A stretch of DNA of 37,084 bases, from positions 1 to 37,084 of the forward strand of contig WRJZ01000027.1 of assembly GCA_009778325.1 (NCBI GenBank), written 5' to 3'. This document shows, one piece after another, positions 7,610 through 17,183 of this stretch. This DNA comes from Candidatus Endomicrobium neocapritermitis. Lineage in GTDB: Bacteria > Elusimicrobiota > Endomicrobiia > Endomicrobiales > Endomicrobiaceae. The position numbers and the translations under genes are program-made. Positions within the stretch are counted from its first letter, which is position 1; every line of letters begins with the position of its first letter. The notes under the pieces are model-generated. The model did not search any database. It saw nothing but the letters and a program-made list of their open reading frames with translations, and was not told the DNA's origin.

Positions 7610-8395
7610 ATGAAAACGAACTTTGTCGAATTAAAGAATGTTTCCGTCATACGCGGCGAAAGAAAAATTTTGGATAGTATTAATCTGACGATAAGCGGCA
7701 ATGAAAACACGGCTGTTATAGGACCTAACGGTTCTGGAAAATCGACGTTTATTAAACTTATAACAAGTCAAATTTATCCTTCTTATGACGGCGGCGATTC
7801 GGTGTGCAGACTGTTCGGAAACGAAAGATGGAACGTGTCGGATTTAAGAAGCAGTCTAGGGATAGTTACTAACGAGCTGCAATATGATTTTCACCGGGAT
7901 ATTACCGGTTTTGAGGCTGTTCTTTCGGGTTTTTTTTCAAGCATAGGCCTTTTTAATAATCATGCTGTCACAAAAACCATGAAAAATAAAGCTTCGCGGA
8001 TGACAGAGTTTCTTGAAATAGCTCATCTGCGCGACAGAAGGCTTGAAAGTATGTCGTCGGGCGAAGCCAGACGCTTTCTGATAGCAAGGGCTCTTGTAAA
8101 TGAACCTAAAGTTTTGGTTTTAGATGAGCCTTCCAACAGTCTCGACATAGCTTGCGCAGTCAAATTTCACGCGACAATGAGAAATATTGCCTCTGCCGGA
8201 ACAAAAATAGTTCTTGTTACGCATCTTGTGTCCGATATAATACCCGAGATTGGCAGGTTTATTTATTTTAAGGCAGGGAAAGTATTTGCCGACGGGCAGA
8301 GAAAAGACATATTTAACGGCTCAAAGCTTTCGGAGCTTTTTGACATGAGCGTCAATCTTACTGAAAAAAACGGCTTGTGCAGGCTGGATTGTTAA
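7610..8395 (+). CDS. ABC transporter ATP-binding protein (ModF/YlmA-like)
   Basis: The protein has 261 residues from the ATG at 7610. The reading frame extends 16 codons upstream, but that part lies in promoter-like DNA and the homologous domain begins at VELKNVSVIRG. All ABC motifs are present: Walker A GPNGSGKST, signature MSSGEARRFLIARAL (S-S-G-E rather than L-S-G-G-Q), Walker B VLVLDEP, D-loop SNSLD and switch His in VTHL. The sequence style fits the COG1119-type ATPases often linked to metal or molybdate uptake. No permease or binding protein is adjacent, so it is either an orphan working with distant partners or a regulator-type ATPase. It is followed by mprF after 14 bases, so the two are probably co-transcribed. 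Confidence 0.85.
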   Translation: MKTNFVELKNVSVIRGERKILDSINLTISGNENTAVIGPNGSGKSTFIKLITSQIYPSYDGGDSVCRLFGNERWNVSDLRSSLGIVTNELQYDFHRDITGFEAVLSGFFSSIGLFNNHAVTKTMKNKASRMTEFLEIAHLRDRRLESMSSGEARRFLIARALVNEPKVLVLDEPSNSLDIACAVKFHATMRNIASAGTKIVLVTHLVSDIIPEIGRFIYFKAGKVFADGQRKDIFNGSKLSELFDMSVNLTEKNGLCRLDC

Positions 8396-8409
8396 AGGAA
8401 TTAGTGTAA

Positions 8410-10980
8410 ATGAACAAATGGCTGAAAATTATTATAGCGCCGATAGGTTTAATTATTTTTATAGCGGCGATTGCGCTTCTTCATAACGAGTTAAAACATT
8501 TAAATTATGCGGATATCATCAACTCTTTAAAAGCCATCCCTTCCGCCAGAATCGGCATAGCGATGTGTCTGGCGATTTCATATTATATTCTTTTGGGCGG
8601 TTATGACATAGTCGCGTTCAAATATATTGACGCGAAAGTTCCTCTTAAATTTAAAGACATTTTTTTTACGTGCTTTGTAAGCAATGTGCTCGGTAGCAAT
8701 ACCGGATACTCCATGCTTTTCGGCGGGTCCGTAAGATACAGGCTTTATTCATTTCACAATGTTTCGATGGTTGACGTTACGAAGGTGCTGCTTTTTTCAT
8801 CGGCGACAATATGGCTCGGCCTTCTTGCCATAGGCGGATTATTTTTTACTTTCACTCCTGTTTCCCTTGCGGGAATAACAAAATTTTCTTTTACGACCAG
8901 ACCGATAGGAATATTATTTCTTACTATTTTATCGTCTTACGTGCTTCTCAGCATTTTTAAGTCAAAACCTGTTAAGTTTTTTAAGTGGCGGATAACTTTT
9001 CCCAATATAAAAATAGTCACCGCGCAGATAATTCTTGCCGCGGGAGACTGGATAATCGCTTCGCTTACGCTTTATGTGCTTATGCCGGCCGGAGAGATTC
9101 CTTATTTTATACTTATAAAAGTTTTTCTTGTTTCACAGCTTCTCGGGATATTGAGCCAGGTTCCTGGAGGAATGGGAGTTTTTGAAACAGCGATAATTTT
9201 TCTTTTGCCGCATGCGGCCGATAATCCGGCAGTTATGGGCGGCCTTCTCGCTTACAGAGCCGTGTTCTACTTTTTTCCTCTTGCGATAGCGCTGTTTATG
9301 CTCGCTTCTTATGAAATAGCCAGAATCAGCAAAACAATAGACGAAAAAACCAGAATTTTCGGAAAATCAATTTCTTCGGTTATAGTGCAGGTTTTGGCGA
9401 TGTCCACGTTTTTTGCCGGCATGATTGCGATGTTCAGCACTTCCACGCCGTACAGCTATGCGAAACTGCATGATTTGCTTAACTACATTCCAATGTGGCT
9501 TTTTGATCTTTCGCATTTTCTTTTAAGCACAACGGCTGCCGCGCTTTTGTTTATTTCAAGAGGATTGCAGCTAAGGATAAAAAATTCTTATGTGTGGGCA
9601 TGCGTTTTAATGGGCTTAACGATTGTGCTTTCAATATTGACTGCGCTGCCGTTAATGGTTCTTATCGGATTTATAATTTTGTTTGTGGCTTTGCTTTTTT
9701 CCAAAAAATATTATTACAGAGAAGTTGCGCTTGTGGACACGGCTTTCAGCCCGTGGTGGTTTTCTGCAATAGGCGGAGTGTTTGTTTTATCGGTCTGGAT
9801 AGGCTTTTTTGTTAACAGGCAGTATATTTTTTATTGGATACATTTGGAAGTTTTCTTTGAAAATATGTTCAGCCCGAGCGATACGGCAAGATTCTTAAGA
9901 GCTACCTTCGGGGTAGGCGTTATACTTATTATCGTGGCAATAGAGCAGTTTGTAAGAAACTTTTTCAGAAAACCCGTAGTGTTTGACGGACAAGACATTA
10001 AAAATATAGTTAACATGTCCGATTACTCTTATGCTTTTAACGCTTTATCCGGAGATAAAAAGTTTATTGTCAGCAAAGAAAAAGACGCTTTTATAATGTA
10101 TGCCCCGATGAGAAACAGCTGGATTGCTTTGGGCGACCCGGTAGGCAGCCCTAACGGAAAGAGCGAACTTTTATGGAATTTTAAAGAAATAACGGACAGA
10201 GAGGGCGTAAAGCCCGCTTTTATAGCGATAGACCAGAAAAATGTACAGTTTTACGACGACATAGGCCTTGATGTTTTTAACATAGGACAGGAAGCCAAAG
10301 TTCCTCTGAGGACGCTTCATAAAAACGAGAACACGATGACGTATTTCAATAAACTTACCGCGCAGGTTGAATCGGAAGGTTATGAATATGAGGTGATTCC
10401 CCCGGAAAAATTTAATGAAAATAAAGAAACATACGACACTATAAATAAAAAGTGGAAAGACAATTCCAGCTATATAGAAAGAAATTTTTTACCCGGAAAA
10501 TATGACGAATCTTACATGAAAGACATGAATTTCGGCATTGTGAAAAAAGACGGCAAGATGTGCGCTTTTTCCGTTATAGCGGCGTCAAAAAGCGGTTACG
10601 AAGCGTCAAGCGGGGTCGTCAGATATATGAACTGTACTCTGAATATTTTTGAATACCTGCTTTTTAAAAATATGCTTTGGGCAAAGTCAAACGGATATAA
10701 ATGGTTTGATTTGGGGCTTACTTACGCTCCGGATACCGATAATGACAATGATATCATGAAAAGATTCGCGAAGATGTTTATGTTTGCCGAGTATTTTAAT
10801 TACGATCTCGCAAAGCTCAAAGAATTTAAAGATAAATTCTGCCCCGTATGGCATAACAAATATGTCGCGGTTCATCCGGATAAATATATCAATATGTTTG
10901 TGGTAAACTTTTCGGCTCTGATAACTCCGCCGAAAGAAAAAAGTAAAAAATTATTTTTCAAAAGGCTTTTTGTAAAATGA
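8410..10980 (+). CDS. mprF: Bifunctional phosphatidylglycerol lysyltransferase/flippase MprF
   Basis: The protein has 856 residues, typical of full-length MprF. Residues 1-510 contain about fourteen membrane helices. The first part (to about 305) is the UPF0104/LPG-synthase TM domain, including the SQLLGILSQVPGGMGVFET segment characteristic of that family. Residues about 520-845 are the cytoplasmic DUF2156 (GNAT-like) domain that transfers an aminoacyl group from tRNA to phosphatidylglycerol; IALGDPVG and the WFDLGLTYAP region are visible. The product, lysyl- or alanyl-phosphatidylglycerol, lowers membrane negative charge and gives resistance to cationic peptides. Which amino acid is used cannot be read here. 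AAAGGA precedes the ATG. The stop overlaps the tilS start by four bases (ATGA), so translation is coupled. Confidence 0.92.
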   Translation: MNKWLKIIIAPIGLIIFIAAIALLHNELKHLNYADIINSLKAIPSARIGIAMCLAISYYILLGGYDIVAFKYIDAKVPLKFKDIFFTCFVSNVLGSNTGYSMLFGGSVRYRLYSFHNVSMVDVTKVLLFSSATIWLGLLAIGGLFFTFTPVSLAGITKFSFTTRPIGILFLTILSSYVLLSIFKSKPVKFFKWRITFPNIKIVTAQIILAAGDWIIASLTLYVLMPAGEIPYFILIKVFLVSQLLGILSQVPGGMGVFETAIIFLLPHAADNPAVMGGLLAYRAVFYFFPLAIALFMLASYEIARISKTIDEKTRIFGKSISSVIVQVLAMSTFFAGMIAMFSTSTPYSYAKLHDLLNYIPMWLFDLSHFLLSTTAAALLFISRGLQLRIKNSYVWACVLMGLTIVLSILTALPLMVLIGFIILFVALLFSKKYYYREVALVDTAFSPWWFSAIGGVFVLSVWIGFFVNRQYIFYWIHLEVFFENMFSPSDTARFLRATFGVGVILIIVAIEQFVRNFFRKPVVFDGQDIKNIVNMSDYSYAFNALSGDKKFIVSKEKDAFIMYAPMRNSWIALGDPVGSPNGKSELLWNFKEITDREGVKPAFIAIDQKNVQFYDDIGLDVFNIGQEAKVPLRTLHKNENTMTYFNKLTAQVESEGYEYEVIPPEKFNENKETYDTINKKWKDNSSYIERNFLPGKYDESYMKDMNFGIVKKDGKMCAFSVIAASKSGYEASSGVVRYMNCTLNIFEYLLFKNMLWAKSNGYKWFDLGLTYAPDTDNDNDIMKRFAKMFMFAEYFNYDLAKLKEFKDKFCPVWHNKYVAVHPDKYINMFVVNFSALITPPKEKSKKLFFKRLFVK

Positions 10981-11957
10981 GCGCATGGGAAATATTTCTT
11001 AAAAGCGCCGATGAAAGCTGCTTGGTTGAGCCCGGCGATAAAATTTTACTGGCTGTTTCCGGGGGGCCAGACTCAATATGCATGCTGCATCTTTTTTGGC
11101 GCACTTCGAAAAAAGTTAACATAGAGCTTGTCGCCGTAAACTTTGACCATGGTCTCAGAAAAGAATCTGCAAAAGAAAGCATTCTCGTAAAACGGCTTTG
11201 CGAAAAGCTTAATATTAAATGCGTATGCGAAAAATTAGACGTAAAAAAATACGCCGTAACCCGCGGCGTTTCAATTGAAACCGCCGGAAGAAATCTCAGA
11301 TACTCCAATCTTGAAAAAAGCGCCGTGAAATATAAATGCAATAAAATCGCTACGGCGCATAATGCCAATGACAATGCCGAAACCGTTTTAATGTGGCTTT
11401 TAAGAGGGAGCGGAAGTTTTGCCGGCATACCTCAGAGAAGAAATTTAACGAAAAAAATCGAAGTAATCCGCCCTGTTCTCGCCGTTAAGCGCAAAGATAT
11501 AGAAAATTATATAAAAAAACAAAAGCTTCCGTTTTGCATAGATAAATCAAATTTTTCCGATGAATACACAAGAAACAGAATAAGAAAGAACATAATTCCG
11601 GCTTTTGAGCGGATAAACCCTTGCGCTGTTGACCATATATACCTGTTAAGCAAAATTCAGGAGAGGGAAAACGCATATTTAGAAGAAATTTCAATCAATT
11701 TTTTGAAAAAATGCGCCAAAATATCAAAAAACAGGATTTTGCTTGATTTAACAAGCTTTTTACGGTATAATGAAACAATTAGATTCAGAATATTGAAAAA
11801 TATTATTCCGGACAAAAAATACGCCTTCCAAATTAACGCGGTTATGGCGAAAATTTTGTCAAAAGACCGGTCGGTTTACAAAATTTCGGGCGAGTGGAAC
11901 TTTAAAGTTCAAACGGATAAAAAAGCTTTATTTGAAAAACGGAAGAATGGCAAATAA
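10977..11957 (+). CDS. tilS: tRNA(Ile)-lysidine synthase
   Basis: The protein has 326 residues. TilS attaches lysine to C34 of the AUA-reading tRNA-Ile2, using ATP. The PP-loop motif S-G-G-P-D-S is intact (LLAVSGGPDSICMLHL, near residues 24-39). Further blocks are NFDHGLR, IATAHNANDNAETVLMWLLRGSG and the DKSNFSDEYTRNRIR segment, all typical of the N-terminal catalytic domain. It is shorter than the E. coli enzyme and lacks the full C-terminal domains, resembling short forms such as that of Aquifex. It overlaps mprF upstream and hpt downstream, so it is in the middle of an operon. The tilS-hpt-ftsH order is also found in Firmicutes. Confidence 0.95.
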   Translation: MSAWEIFLKSADESCLVEPGDKILLAVSGGPDSICMLHLFWRTSKKVNIELVAVNFDHGLRKESAKESILVKRLCEKLNIKCVCEKLDVKKYAVTRGVSIETAGRNLRYSNLEKSAVKYKCNKIATAHNANDNAETVLMWLLRGSGSFAGIPQRRNLTKKIEVIRPVLAVKRKDIENYIKKQKLPFCIDKSNFSDEYTRNRIRKNIIPAFERINPCAVDHIYLLSKIQERENAYLEEISINFLKKCAKISKNRILLDLTSFLRYNETIRFRILKNIIPDKKYAFQINAVMAKILSKDRSVYKISGEWNFKVQTDKKALFEKRKNGK

Positions 11958-12501
11958 TAAAGAAAAATATTTTATTGAAGTGCTTTTTCCGCAAGCCTTG
12001 ATACAAAAACGTATCCTTGAAATAGCTTCGCAGATTACAAGCGACTATGAAGATAAAAATACTTTGATAATAGCAGTTCTTAAAGGAAGTTTTGTTTTTT
12101 GCGCCGACCTTATCAGAAACCTCAACTTTATTTTTGCTTTCGATTTTATTTCTCTAAGTTCTTACTCCGGCGCTGTTACCGGCGGAAAAGTTAAAGTAAT
12201 ATCGGGCCTTAAGGAAAATCCCGAAGGCCGCGACGTTATTATAATAGAAGATATTGCCGATACGGGATATACTTTGGATTTTCTTCATAAAGAACTGGCG
12301 GCGAAAAAACCTAAAAGTATAAGAACATGCGTTCTTTTAGATAAAAAATGCGCGCGCGTGAAAGATGTTCCGATTGAATATGCCGGTTTTGAGATCGGCC
12401 ATGATTTTGTAATAGGCTACGGACTTGATTATAACGGTTTTTTCAGAGGGCTTCCTTATATAGGAATACTTCGTATGAATTCTGAAAATACACAAAAATA
12501 A
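11947..12501 (+). CDS. hpt: Hypoxanthine phosphoribosyltransferase
   Basis: The protein has 184 residues from the ATG at 11947. A TTG at 11932 is a possible earlier start; neither has a clear Shine-Dalgarno site, which fits translation coupled to tilS (11 bases overlap). The PRPP-binding loop VIIIEDIADTGYTL is a good match to E-D-I-x-D-T-G. LKGSFVFCADL and the late FVIGYGLDYNGFFRGLPYIGIL block are hallmarks of HPRT. It salvages hypoxanthine (and perhaps guanine) to nucleotides in the cytoplasm. Length matches the bacterial family (about 180). Confidence 0.95.
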   Translation: MANNKEKYFIEVLFPQALIQKRILEIASQITSDYEDKNTLIIAVLKGSFVFCADLIRNLNFIFAFDFISLSSYSGAVTGGKVKVISGLKENPEGRDVIIIEDIADTGYTLDFLHKELAAKKPKSIRTCVLLDKKCARVKDVPIEYAGFEIGHDFVIGYGLDYNGFFRGLPYIGILRMNSENTQK

Positions 12502-12537
12502 AATATAAGCATCGCCGGGTGCGGGAGAGGATTTGTT

Positions 12538-14463
12538 ATGAATATGAAGAAGAATAACGCGTGGTTTATCGCTTTTTGGATAACCCTTTTTATTATTATA
12601 TTTTCTCTTATGAATTCCGCAAGGAATAAAAATCAGATTATAGACCTTAAATATTCGGAATTTAAGCAGAATATAAGGGAAGGAAACATAAACAAGGTTG
12701 CCGTTGCGCCGAACCTTATTAAAGGTGAGTTCAGGGACAGCAAGGGCGAAAAGAAAGCGTTTAAAGTCGTGCCTATGGAAGATCCAGATTTAATAAAAGA
12801 TTTAGACCAGTATAATGTTCATGAATATTCGGGAATTGAACAAAGCGGATGGCTCGGCGCGCTTTTAATGAGCTGGGGACCGATACTTCTTCTTATTCTT
12901 TTTTGGTTATGGATATTTCGCGGGATGGCAGGCGGCGGAAAGCAGGCAATGGCGTTCGGGAAGTCAAAAGCAAAACTTGCCGGAAGCGGAAATACCAAAG
13001 TAACTTTTAAAGACGTTGCCGGCTGCGACGAAGCGAAAGAAGAGCTACAGGAGATTATAGAATTTCTGAAAAATCCCGCTAAATTTCAAAAGCTCGGCGG
13101 AAAAATTCCGAAAGGCGTTTTGCTGGCCGGCGCTCCCGGAACGGGAAAAACGTTGCTCGCAAAGGCTGTCGCGGGTGAAGCCGGCGTTCCGTTTTTTGCC
13201 GGAAGCGGTTCGGATTTTGTCGAGATGTTCGTCGGAGTAGGCGCTTCCAGAGTAAGAGATTTGTTTGACCAGGGAAGAAGATCCGCTCCGTGCTTATTAT
13301 TTATAGATGAAATAGACGCCGTAGGCAGACAAAGATTTGCAGGAGTAGGCGGCGGGCATGACGAAAGAGAACAGACTTTAAACCAGCTTTTGGTGGAAAT
13401 GGACGGTTTTGATTCAAAAGAAGGCGTTATAGTGATAGCGGCCACAAACAGACCGGACGTTTTAGACGCGGCTCTGTTAAGGCCCGGAAGATTTGACAGA
13501 CAGATATTCGTTCCTCAGCCTGACATTAAAGACAGGGAACAAATTTTGGGCGTTCATGTCAGAAGCGTTAAAGTTGACAAAGACGTTAATTTAAACGTCA
13601 TAGCAAGAAGAACGCCCGGCTTTGCCGGAGCCGATTTGGCTAATGTCGTCAATGAAGCCGCTTTGCTTGCCGCTAGAAAAAATCAGTCTACGGTAACGAT
13701 GAAAAATTTTGAAGACGCGGTTGAGCGCGTTATGGCCGGTCCGGAAAAGAAGTCCAGAGTTTTTAGCGAGCGCGAAAGAAAAGTTATCGCTTATCACGAG
13801 GCCGGGCATACCGTAGTCGGAAAATTTTTGCCGAATACCGATCCTGTGCATAAAGTAAGCATTGTTTCAAGGGGACAGGCTTTAGGATATACTTTAAATT
13901 TGCCCGAGGAAGATAAATTTTTGCATTCAAAGTCCGAACTTATGTCAAAAATAGCCGTACTGTTCGGCGGAAGAGTCGCGGAAGAACTTGTTTTTACCGA
14001 TATTACCAGCGGAGCTTCAAACGATATATCGCGCGCCACAAATATAGCTACGAGCATGGTTACCGAATTGGGAATGAGCGAAAAACTCGGACTTTTAGCC
14101 GTTAAAAAACCGTCCGGAGAAGTTTTCTTAGGGCGGGATTTGGGAAGGGAGAGCAAACATTCCGAAAAAATTTCCGAGCTTGTTGACGCCGAAATAAAAG
14201 ACATAATAGATGCCGCGCAAAAAACCGCAAAAAACATTTTAACCGAACACAGGAAAGAGCTTGATAAGCTTGCGGGATATTTGCTTGAAAGAGAAACTCT
14301 TAATGCCGAAGAAATCAACAAAATTATTAACGGTCAGGAGCTTGAAGCTTTTGTTAAAGAACAGCCCGCAAAACAAGAGGCTGGGAAAGAATCTTCCGGC
14401 GTAAATGAAGCTGAAAAAGAGCCGGTTATAAAAGGTGAAACTTTAAGTGAAGAAAACGTATAA
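12538..14463 (+). CDS. ftsH: ATP-dependent zinc metalloprotease FtsH
   Basis: The protein has 641 residues, the normal FtsH length. Two membrane helices (about 7-26 and 107-126) enclose a periplasmic segment. The AAA+ module has Walker A GAPGTGKT (about 198-205), Walker [10 protein letters not shown], and the pore motif [17 protein letters not shown]. The protease zinc site HEAGH lies near residue 420 and the third ligand region ([15 protein letters not shown]) is present. It degrades membrane and short-lived cytosolic proteins. GGGAGAGGA precedes the ATG; the second Met two codons later is also possible. The gap to hpt is 36 bases and folE starts inside its 3' end, so it belongs to the same operon. 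Confidence 0.98.
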   Translation: MNMKKNNAWFIAFWITLFIIIFSLMNSARNKNQIIDLKYSEFKQNIREGNINKVAVAPNLIKGEFRDSKGEKKAFKVVPMEDPDLIKDLDQYNVHEYSGIEQSGWLGALLMSWGPILLLILFWLWIFRGMAGGGKQAMAFGKSKAKLAGSGNTKVTFKDVAGCDEAKEELQEIIEFLKNPAKFQKLGGKIPKGVLLAGAPGTGKTLLAKAVAGEAGVPFFAGSGSDFVEMFVGVGASRVRDLFDQGRRSAPCLLFIDEIDAVGRQRFAGVGGGHDEREQTLNQLLVEMDGFDSKEGVIVIAATNRPDVLDAALLRPGRFDRQIFVPQPDIKDREQILGVHVRSVKVDKDVNLNVIARRTPGFAGADLANVVNEAALLAARKNQSTVTMKNFEDAVERVMAGPEKKSRVFSERERKVIAYHEAGHTVVGKFLPNTDPVHKVSIVSRGQALGYTLNLPEEDKFLHSKSELMSKIAVLFGGRVAEELVFTDITSGASNDISRATNIATSMVTELGMSEKLGLLAVKKPSGEVFLGRDLGRESKHSEKISELVDAEIKDIIDAAQKTAKNILTEHRKELDKLAGYLLERETLNAEEINKIINGQELEAFVKEQPAKQEAGKESSGVNEAEKEPVIKGETLSEENV

Positions 14464-15028
14464 ATTTGACGAGAAAAAAGCGCAGAAAGCCGTTAAGCTT
14501 CTTTTGGAAGCCTTCGGAGAAGATTTGGACCGCGAAGGCGTAAAGCGCACTCCAGAAAGAGTAGCGGAGTTTTATAAAGAAGCTTTGTCAGGTAATGAAA
14601 TTGACCCTTTAAAAATCGTCAAAGCTCATTATGAGACCGAAGATCACGAAGAAATAGTGCTTGTAAAAGATATCCCTTTTTATTCTCTGTGCGAACATCA
14701 TCTGCTTCCTTTTTTCGGCAAAGCGCATATAGCCTATATTCCCAATAAAGATAAGATTGTCGGCGTGTCAAAACTTATAAGGCTTGTGGAAGTTTTTGCA
14801 AACCGGCTGCAGCTTCAGGAAAGGCTTACGAAACAAATTGCAGACACAGTTATGAAAGCGGCAAGCCCGCAGGGAGTTATGGTTGTTTTGGAAGCGGAAC
14901 ATTTATGTATGACAATGCGCGGAGTAAAAAAGCCCGGCTCGCAGATGGTAACTTCGGCGATGAGGGGAGCTTTCATGAACGATGTCCGCACCCGTTCGGA
15001 AGCAATGTCGCTTTTAAAAAACAGTTAA
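14447..15028 (+). CDS. folE: GTP cyclohydrolase I
   Basis: The protein has 193 residues and starts with GTG at 14447, overlapping ftsH by 17 bases; AAGGTG lies nine bases upstream. FolE makes 7,8-dihydroneopterin triphosphate from GTP, the first step of the folate pathway. Zinc and active-site residues are visible in SLCEHHLLPFFGKAHIAYIP and in AEHLCMTMRGVKKPGS (Cys and His ligands). VGVSKLIRLVEVFANRLQLQERLT is the conserved central helix. folP, the later pathway enzyme, follows after an inverted-repeat element. The stop codon is the first part of that element's arm. Confidence 0.97.
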   Translation: MKKTYKFDEKKAQKAVKLLLEAFGEDLDREGVKRTPERVAEFYKEALSGNEIDPLKIVKAHYETEDHEEIVLVKDIPFYSLCEHHLLPFFGKAHIAYIPNKDKIVGVSKLIRLVEVFANRLQLQERLTKQIADTVMKAASPQGVMVVLEAEHLCMTMRGVKKPGSQMVTSAMRGAFMNDVRTRSEAMSLLKNS

Positions 15029-15223
15029 TAATTAATAGTGAATAGTTAATAGTTTAGGTGTTTTCGCGAAGCGAAAACGTATTAATAGATTTCGGCTTTG
15101 CCGAAATTTAATTTGTTTTTGAATCCTCGCCCCTTGCGGGAGAGGGTGAGACGAAGTCTCGGGTGAGGGGTTGCCGTTGTCGCGGATAATTGCATTCTTT
15201 AATATTAACTATTAATTATCATT
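15024..15223. repeat. Intergenic inverted-repeat element D with inserted second palindrome
   Basis: The left arm (15024-15055, AATAGTG/AATAGTT 7-mers) pairs with the right arm (15201-15223). The core has TTTTCGC-GAA-GCGAAAA, the linker GTATTAATAG and TTTCGGC-TTT-GCCGAAA. Between core and right arm lies an unrelated GC-rich double palindrome at about 15125-15170, listed separately, which makes this copy longer than the rest. The folE stop codon falls within the left arm and the folP ribosome binding site follows the right arm. Confidence 0.8.
15125..15170. repeat. GC-rich double palindrome inside element D
   Basis: Two hairpins in tandem, CGCCCCTTGCGGGAG-like and GAGACGAAGTCTC, are enclosed by outer CCTCGCCC / GGGTGAGG arms. 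The sequence is far more GC-rich than its surroundings. From memory it resembles a CCCTC/GAGGG palindromic repeat seen in many unrelated bacterial genomes, so it may be a separate mobile palindrome that landed in element D. Confidence 0.6.
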
Positions 15224-15231
15224 AGGAAGAT

Positions 15232-16410
15232 ATGATTGTAAGAAAAGCTTCAGCAAATAATTATGAAGATGTTTTAAAGCTTGTAAAAAGTACGGGCAGC
15301 GATAAATATGCCCATGCTCTTCTCGTAAAAAAAGGTTTATTTCAGCATATCGTCATTGAGAAAATAGATAACCGCGCGGCAAATATTTTAAAACAGGAAG
15401 CGCTCTCCTGCGGGGCTGAAGCGGCCGTAAGCGAAAACGTAAGCAGATTTAAAAAAGGTTTTTCGGATTTGGTATTGTTTGCAACAGCAAGGCAAGTTGA
15501 AAATCTTATAAAGAAGCTTAGCTTCCAGCCGTTCGGTCTTAAAGAAATTTCTCGTCAGCTGGAGATAATCTTAAAAGATTTACTTTTAAATAAAAAAATT
15601 TTTAAATATAAAAAATCCGCAATTGATCTTTCTAAAACGGCAGTTATGGGAATAGTTAATCTTGACCAAGATTCATTTTCGGGAGACGGTCTTACCGATA
15701 TAGGCGCTGCGGTAAAACAGGCTGTTTTTTTCGAGGAATCCGGCGCGGCAATAATTGATTTGGGCGCGGAATCTTCCCGCCCGGGAGCAAAGCCGGCAGA
15801 CGCCAAAACGGAAATAAAAAGGCTTATTCCCGTTTTAAAACTGATTAAGAAAAAAGTGAAAATACCGGTTTCCGTAGACACGTACAAATATGAAACCGCC
15901 AAAGCCGTTCTTGACGAAGGAGCGGATATTATAAATGACATATTTGCTTTAGGCAGAGGCAAAGACAAGCTCGCAAAAGTTATTGCGAAAACAAAAGCAG
16001 GTCTTATCCTTATGCACATGCAAGGGGTTCCTGCTGATATGCAGAAAAAGCCGTCATATAAAAACTGCGTTTCGGAAGTTTTTGAATTTTTGAAAGAACG
16101 CAGAGAATATGCGGTAAGTTTCGGCATTGATAAAGATTTTATTTCGGTTGATCCCGGCGTGGGTTTCGGAAAAACCGTTGAAAATAATATCGAGCTTATT
16201 AAAAATATGGGAGTTTTTTCTTCTCTCGGCTGCGTTACTGCCGGAGTTTCCCGTAAAAGATTCGTAAGAGCCGTTGCCGGAGAAGAGAAATCTTCTTTTA
16301 TAGCGGCAAATATTGCGGCGGCCTATTGCGGCGCCGATATTATAAGAGTTCATGATGTCGCAGAGACTGTCGAAGCTTTAAGAATTATCGATTCTCTCGG
16401 GAGAGGTTGA
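15232..16410 (+). CDS. folP: Dihydropteroate synthase with N-terminal extension
   Basis: The protein has 392 residues. The catalytic TIM-barrel occupies about 135-392. It opens with MGIVNLDQDSFSGDG, a match to the family's N-x-T/D-x-D-S-F-S block, and continues with IDLGAESSRPGA, VSVDTYKYETAKAVLDEGAD, LMHMQGVP, FISVDPGVGFGKT and GVSRKRFV. It condenses para-aminobenzoate with dihydropterin pyrophosphate. Residues 1-130 are an extra domain seen in long DHPS forms of several anaerobes; its role is unknown to me. AGGAAG lies just before the ATG. The stop overlaps the start of cdaA (TGATG). Confidence 0.95.
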   Translation: MIVRKASANNYEDVLKLVKSTGSDKYAHALLVKKGLFQHIVIEKIDNRAANILKQEALSCGAEAAVSENVSRFKKGFSDLVLFATARQVENLIKKLSFQPFGLKEISRQLEIILKDLLLNKKIFKYKKSAIDLSKTAVMGIVNLDQDSFSGDGLTDIGAAVKQAVFFEESGAAIIDLGAESSRPGAKPADAKTEIKRLIPVLKLIKKKVKIPVSVDTYKYETAKAVLDEGADIINDIFALGRGKDKLAKVIAKTKAGLILMHMQGVPADMQKKPSYKNCVSEVFEFLKERREYAVSFGIDKDFISVDPGVGFGKTVENNIELIKNMGVFSSLGCVTAGVSRKRFVRAVAGEEKSSFIAANIAAAYCGADIIRVHDVAETVEALRIIDSLGRG

Positions 16411-17183
16411 TGGATTCGTTAACTTTTTTTGAAATTTACACAAAATATATCGCGAATATACTTGATATAGGCATACTTGCGTTTCTGTTTTACAGGATAA
16501 TTTTAATAATTAAAGGCACAAGAGCCATACAAATTATTCTGGGCATTCTTGTAATTCTTGTTATAACGATTATTGCCGAAGATATTCTTCATTTAAAGGC
16601 TTTAACATGGCTTTTGAGCAACTTTTGGCTTGCGGCGGTAATTATTTTCACTGTTGTGTTTCAATTTGAAATCAGAGGCGTGCTTGCGCAGATTGGCAGC
16701 AATATATGGGGAAACAGCGGCAATATAAAAGATTCCTACATTAAAGATATTGCCGATGCCGTCGAAGAGTTGAGCGCCGCGATGTCCGGCGGCCTCATCG
16801 CGATTGAAAATGACGTCGGTCTTAAAAATTTTACCGAAACTGGCGTAACGCTTAACGCAGATATTTCAAAAGAACTGCTTCTGTCGATTTTTAAAAATAA
16901 ATCCGCTCCGCTTCACGACGGCGCGGTTATCATATATAATGAAAAAATCATCGCCGCCGGATGTTTGTTTCCGTTAAGCCATGATACCGACGTAAAACTG
17001 TACGGCACCAGACACAGGGCGGCGCTCGGTTTAAGCGAAATAACGGACGCTTTGATAATTGTAATTTCCGAAGAAACGGGACATATTTCCATCGCGCATA
17101 AAGGCAAATTGAAAAGCAATATAACAATTAATAAACTTAAAGAAATAATAGCTGACAGCGGCGGAGCGTTAAAGTCAAGATGA
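16410..17183 (+). CDS. cdaA: Diadenylate cyclase CdaA
   Basis: The protein has 257 residues. I place the start at the ATG 16410-16412, which shares a base with the folP stop and has GGGAGAGG upstream; a TTG one codon earlier is less likely. Three N-terminal membrane helices (about 10-85) precede the DAC domain. The catalytic motifs are intact: APLHDGAVII (D-G-A, near 166) and GTRHRAALGLSE (R-H-R, near 198). The enzyme makes cyclic di-AMP from two ATP, a messenger for cell-wall and ion homeostasis. The usual operon partners are cdaR and glmM. Here glmM is intact but cdaR is reduced to 35 residues. Confidence 0.96.
   Translation: MDSLTFFEIYTKYIANILDIGILAFLFYRIILIIKGTRAIQIILGILVILVITIIAEDILHLKALTWLLSNFWLAAVIIFTVVFQFEIRGVLAQIGSNIWGNSGNIKDSYIKDIADAVEELSAAMSGGLIAIENDVGLKNFTETGVTLNADISKELLLSIFKNKSAPLHDGAVIIYNEKIIAAGCLFPLSHDTDVKLYGTRHRAALGLSEITDALIIVISEETGHISIAHKGKLKSNITINKLKEIIADSGGALKSR

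Noticed and set aside
13794-14321. 175-codon minus-strand frame opposite ftsH
   Set aside because: The plus strand encodes the FtsH protease domain with an intact HEAGH motif. The antisense product is Ser/Leu-rich low complexity without family features.
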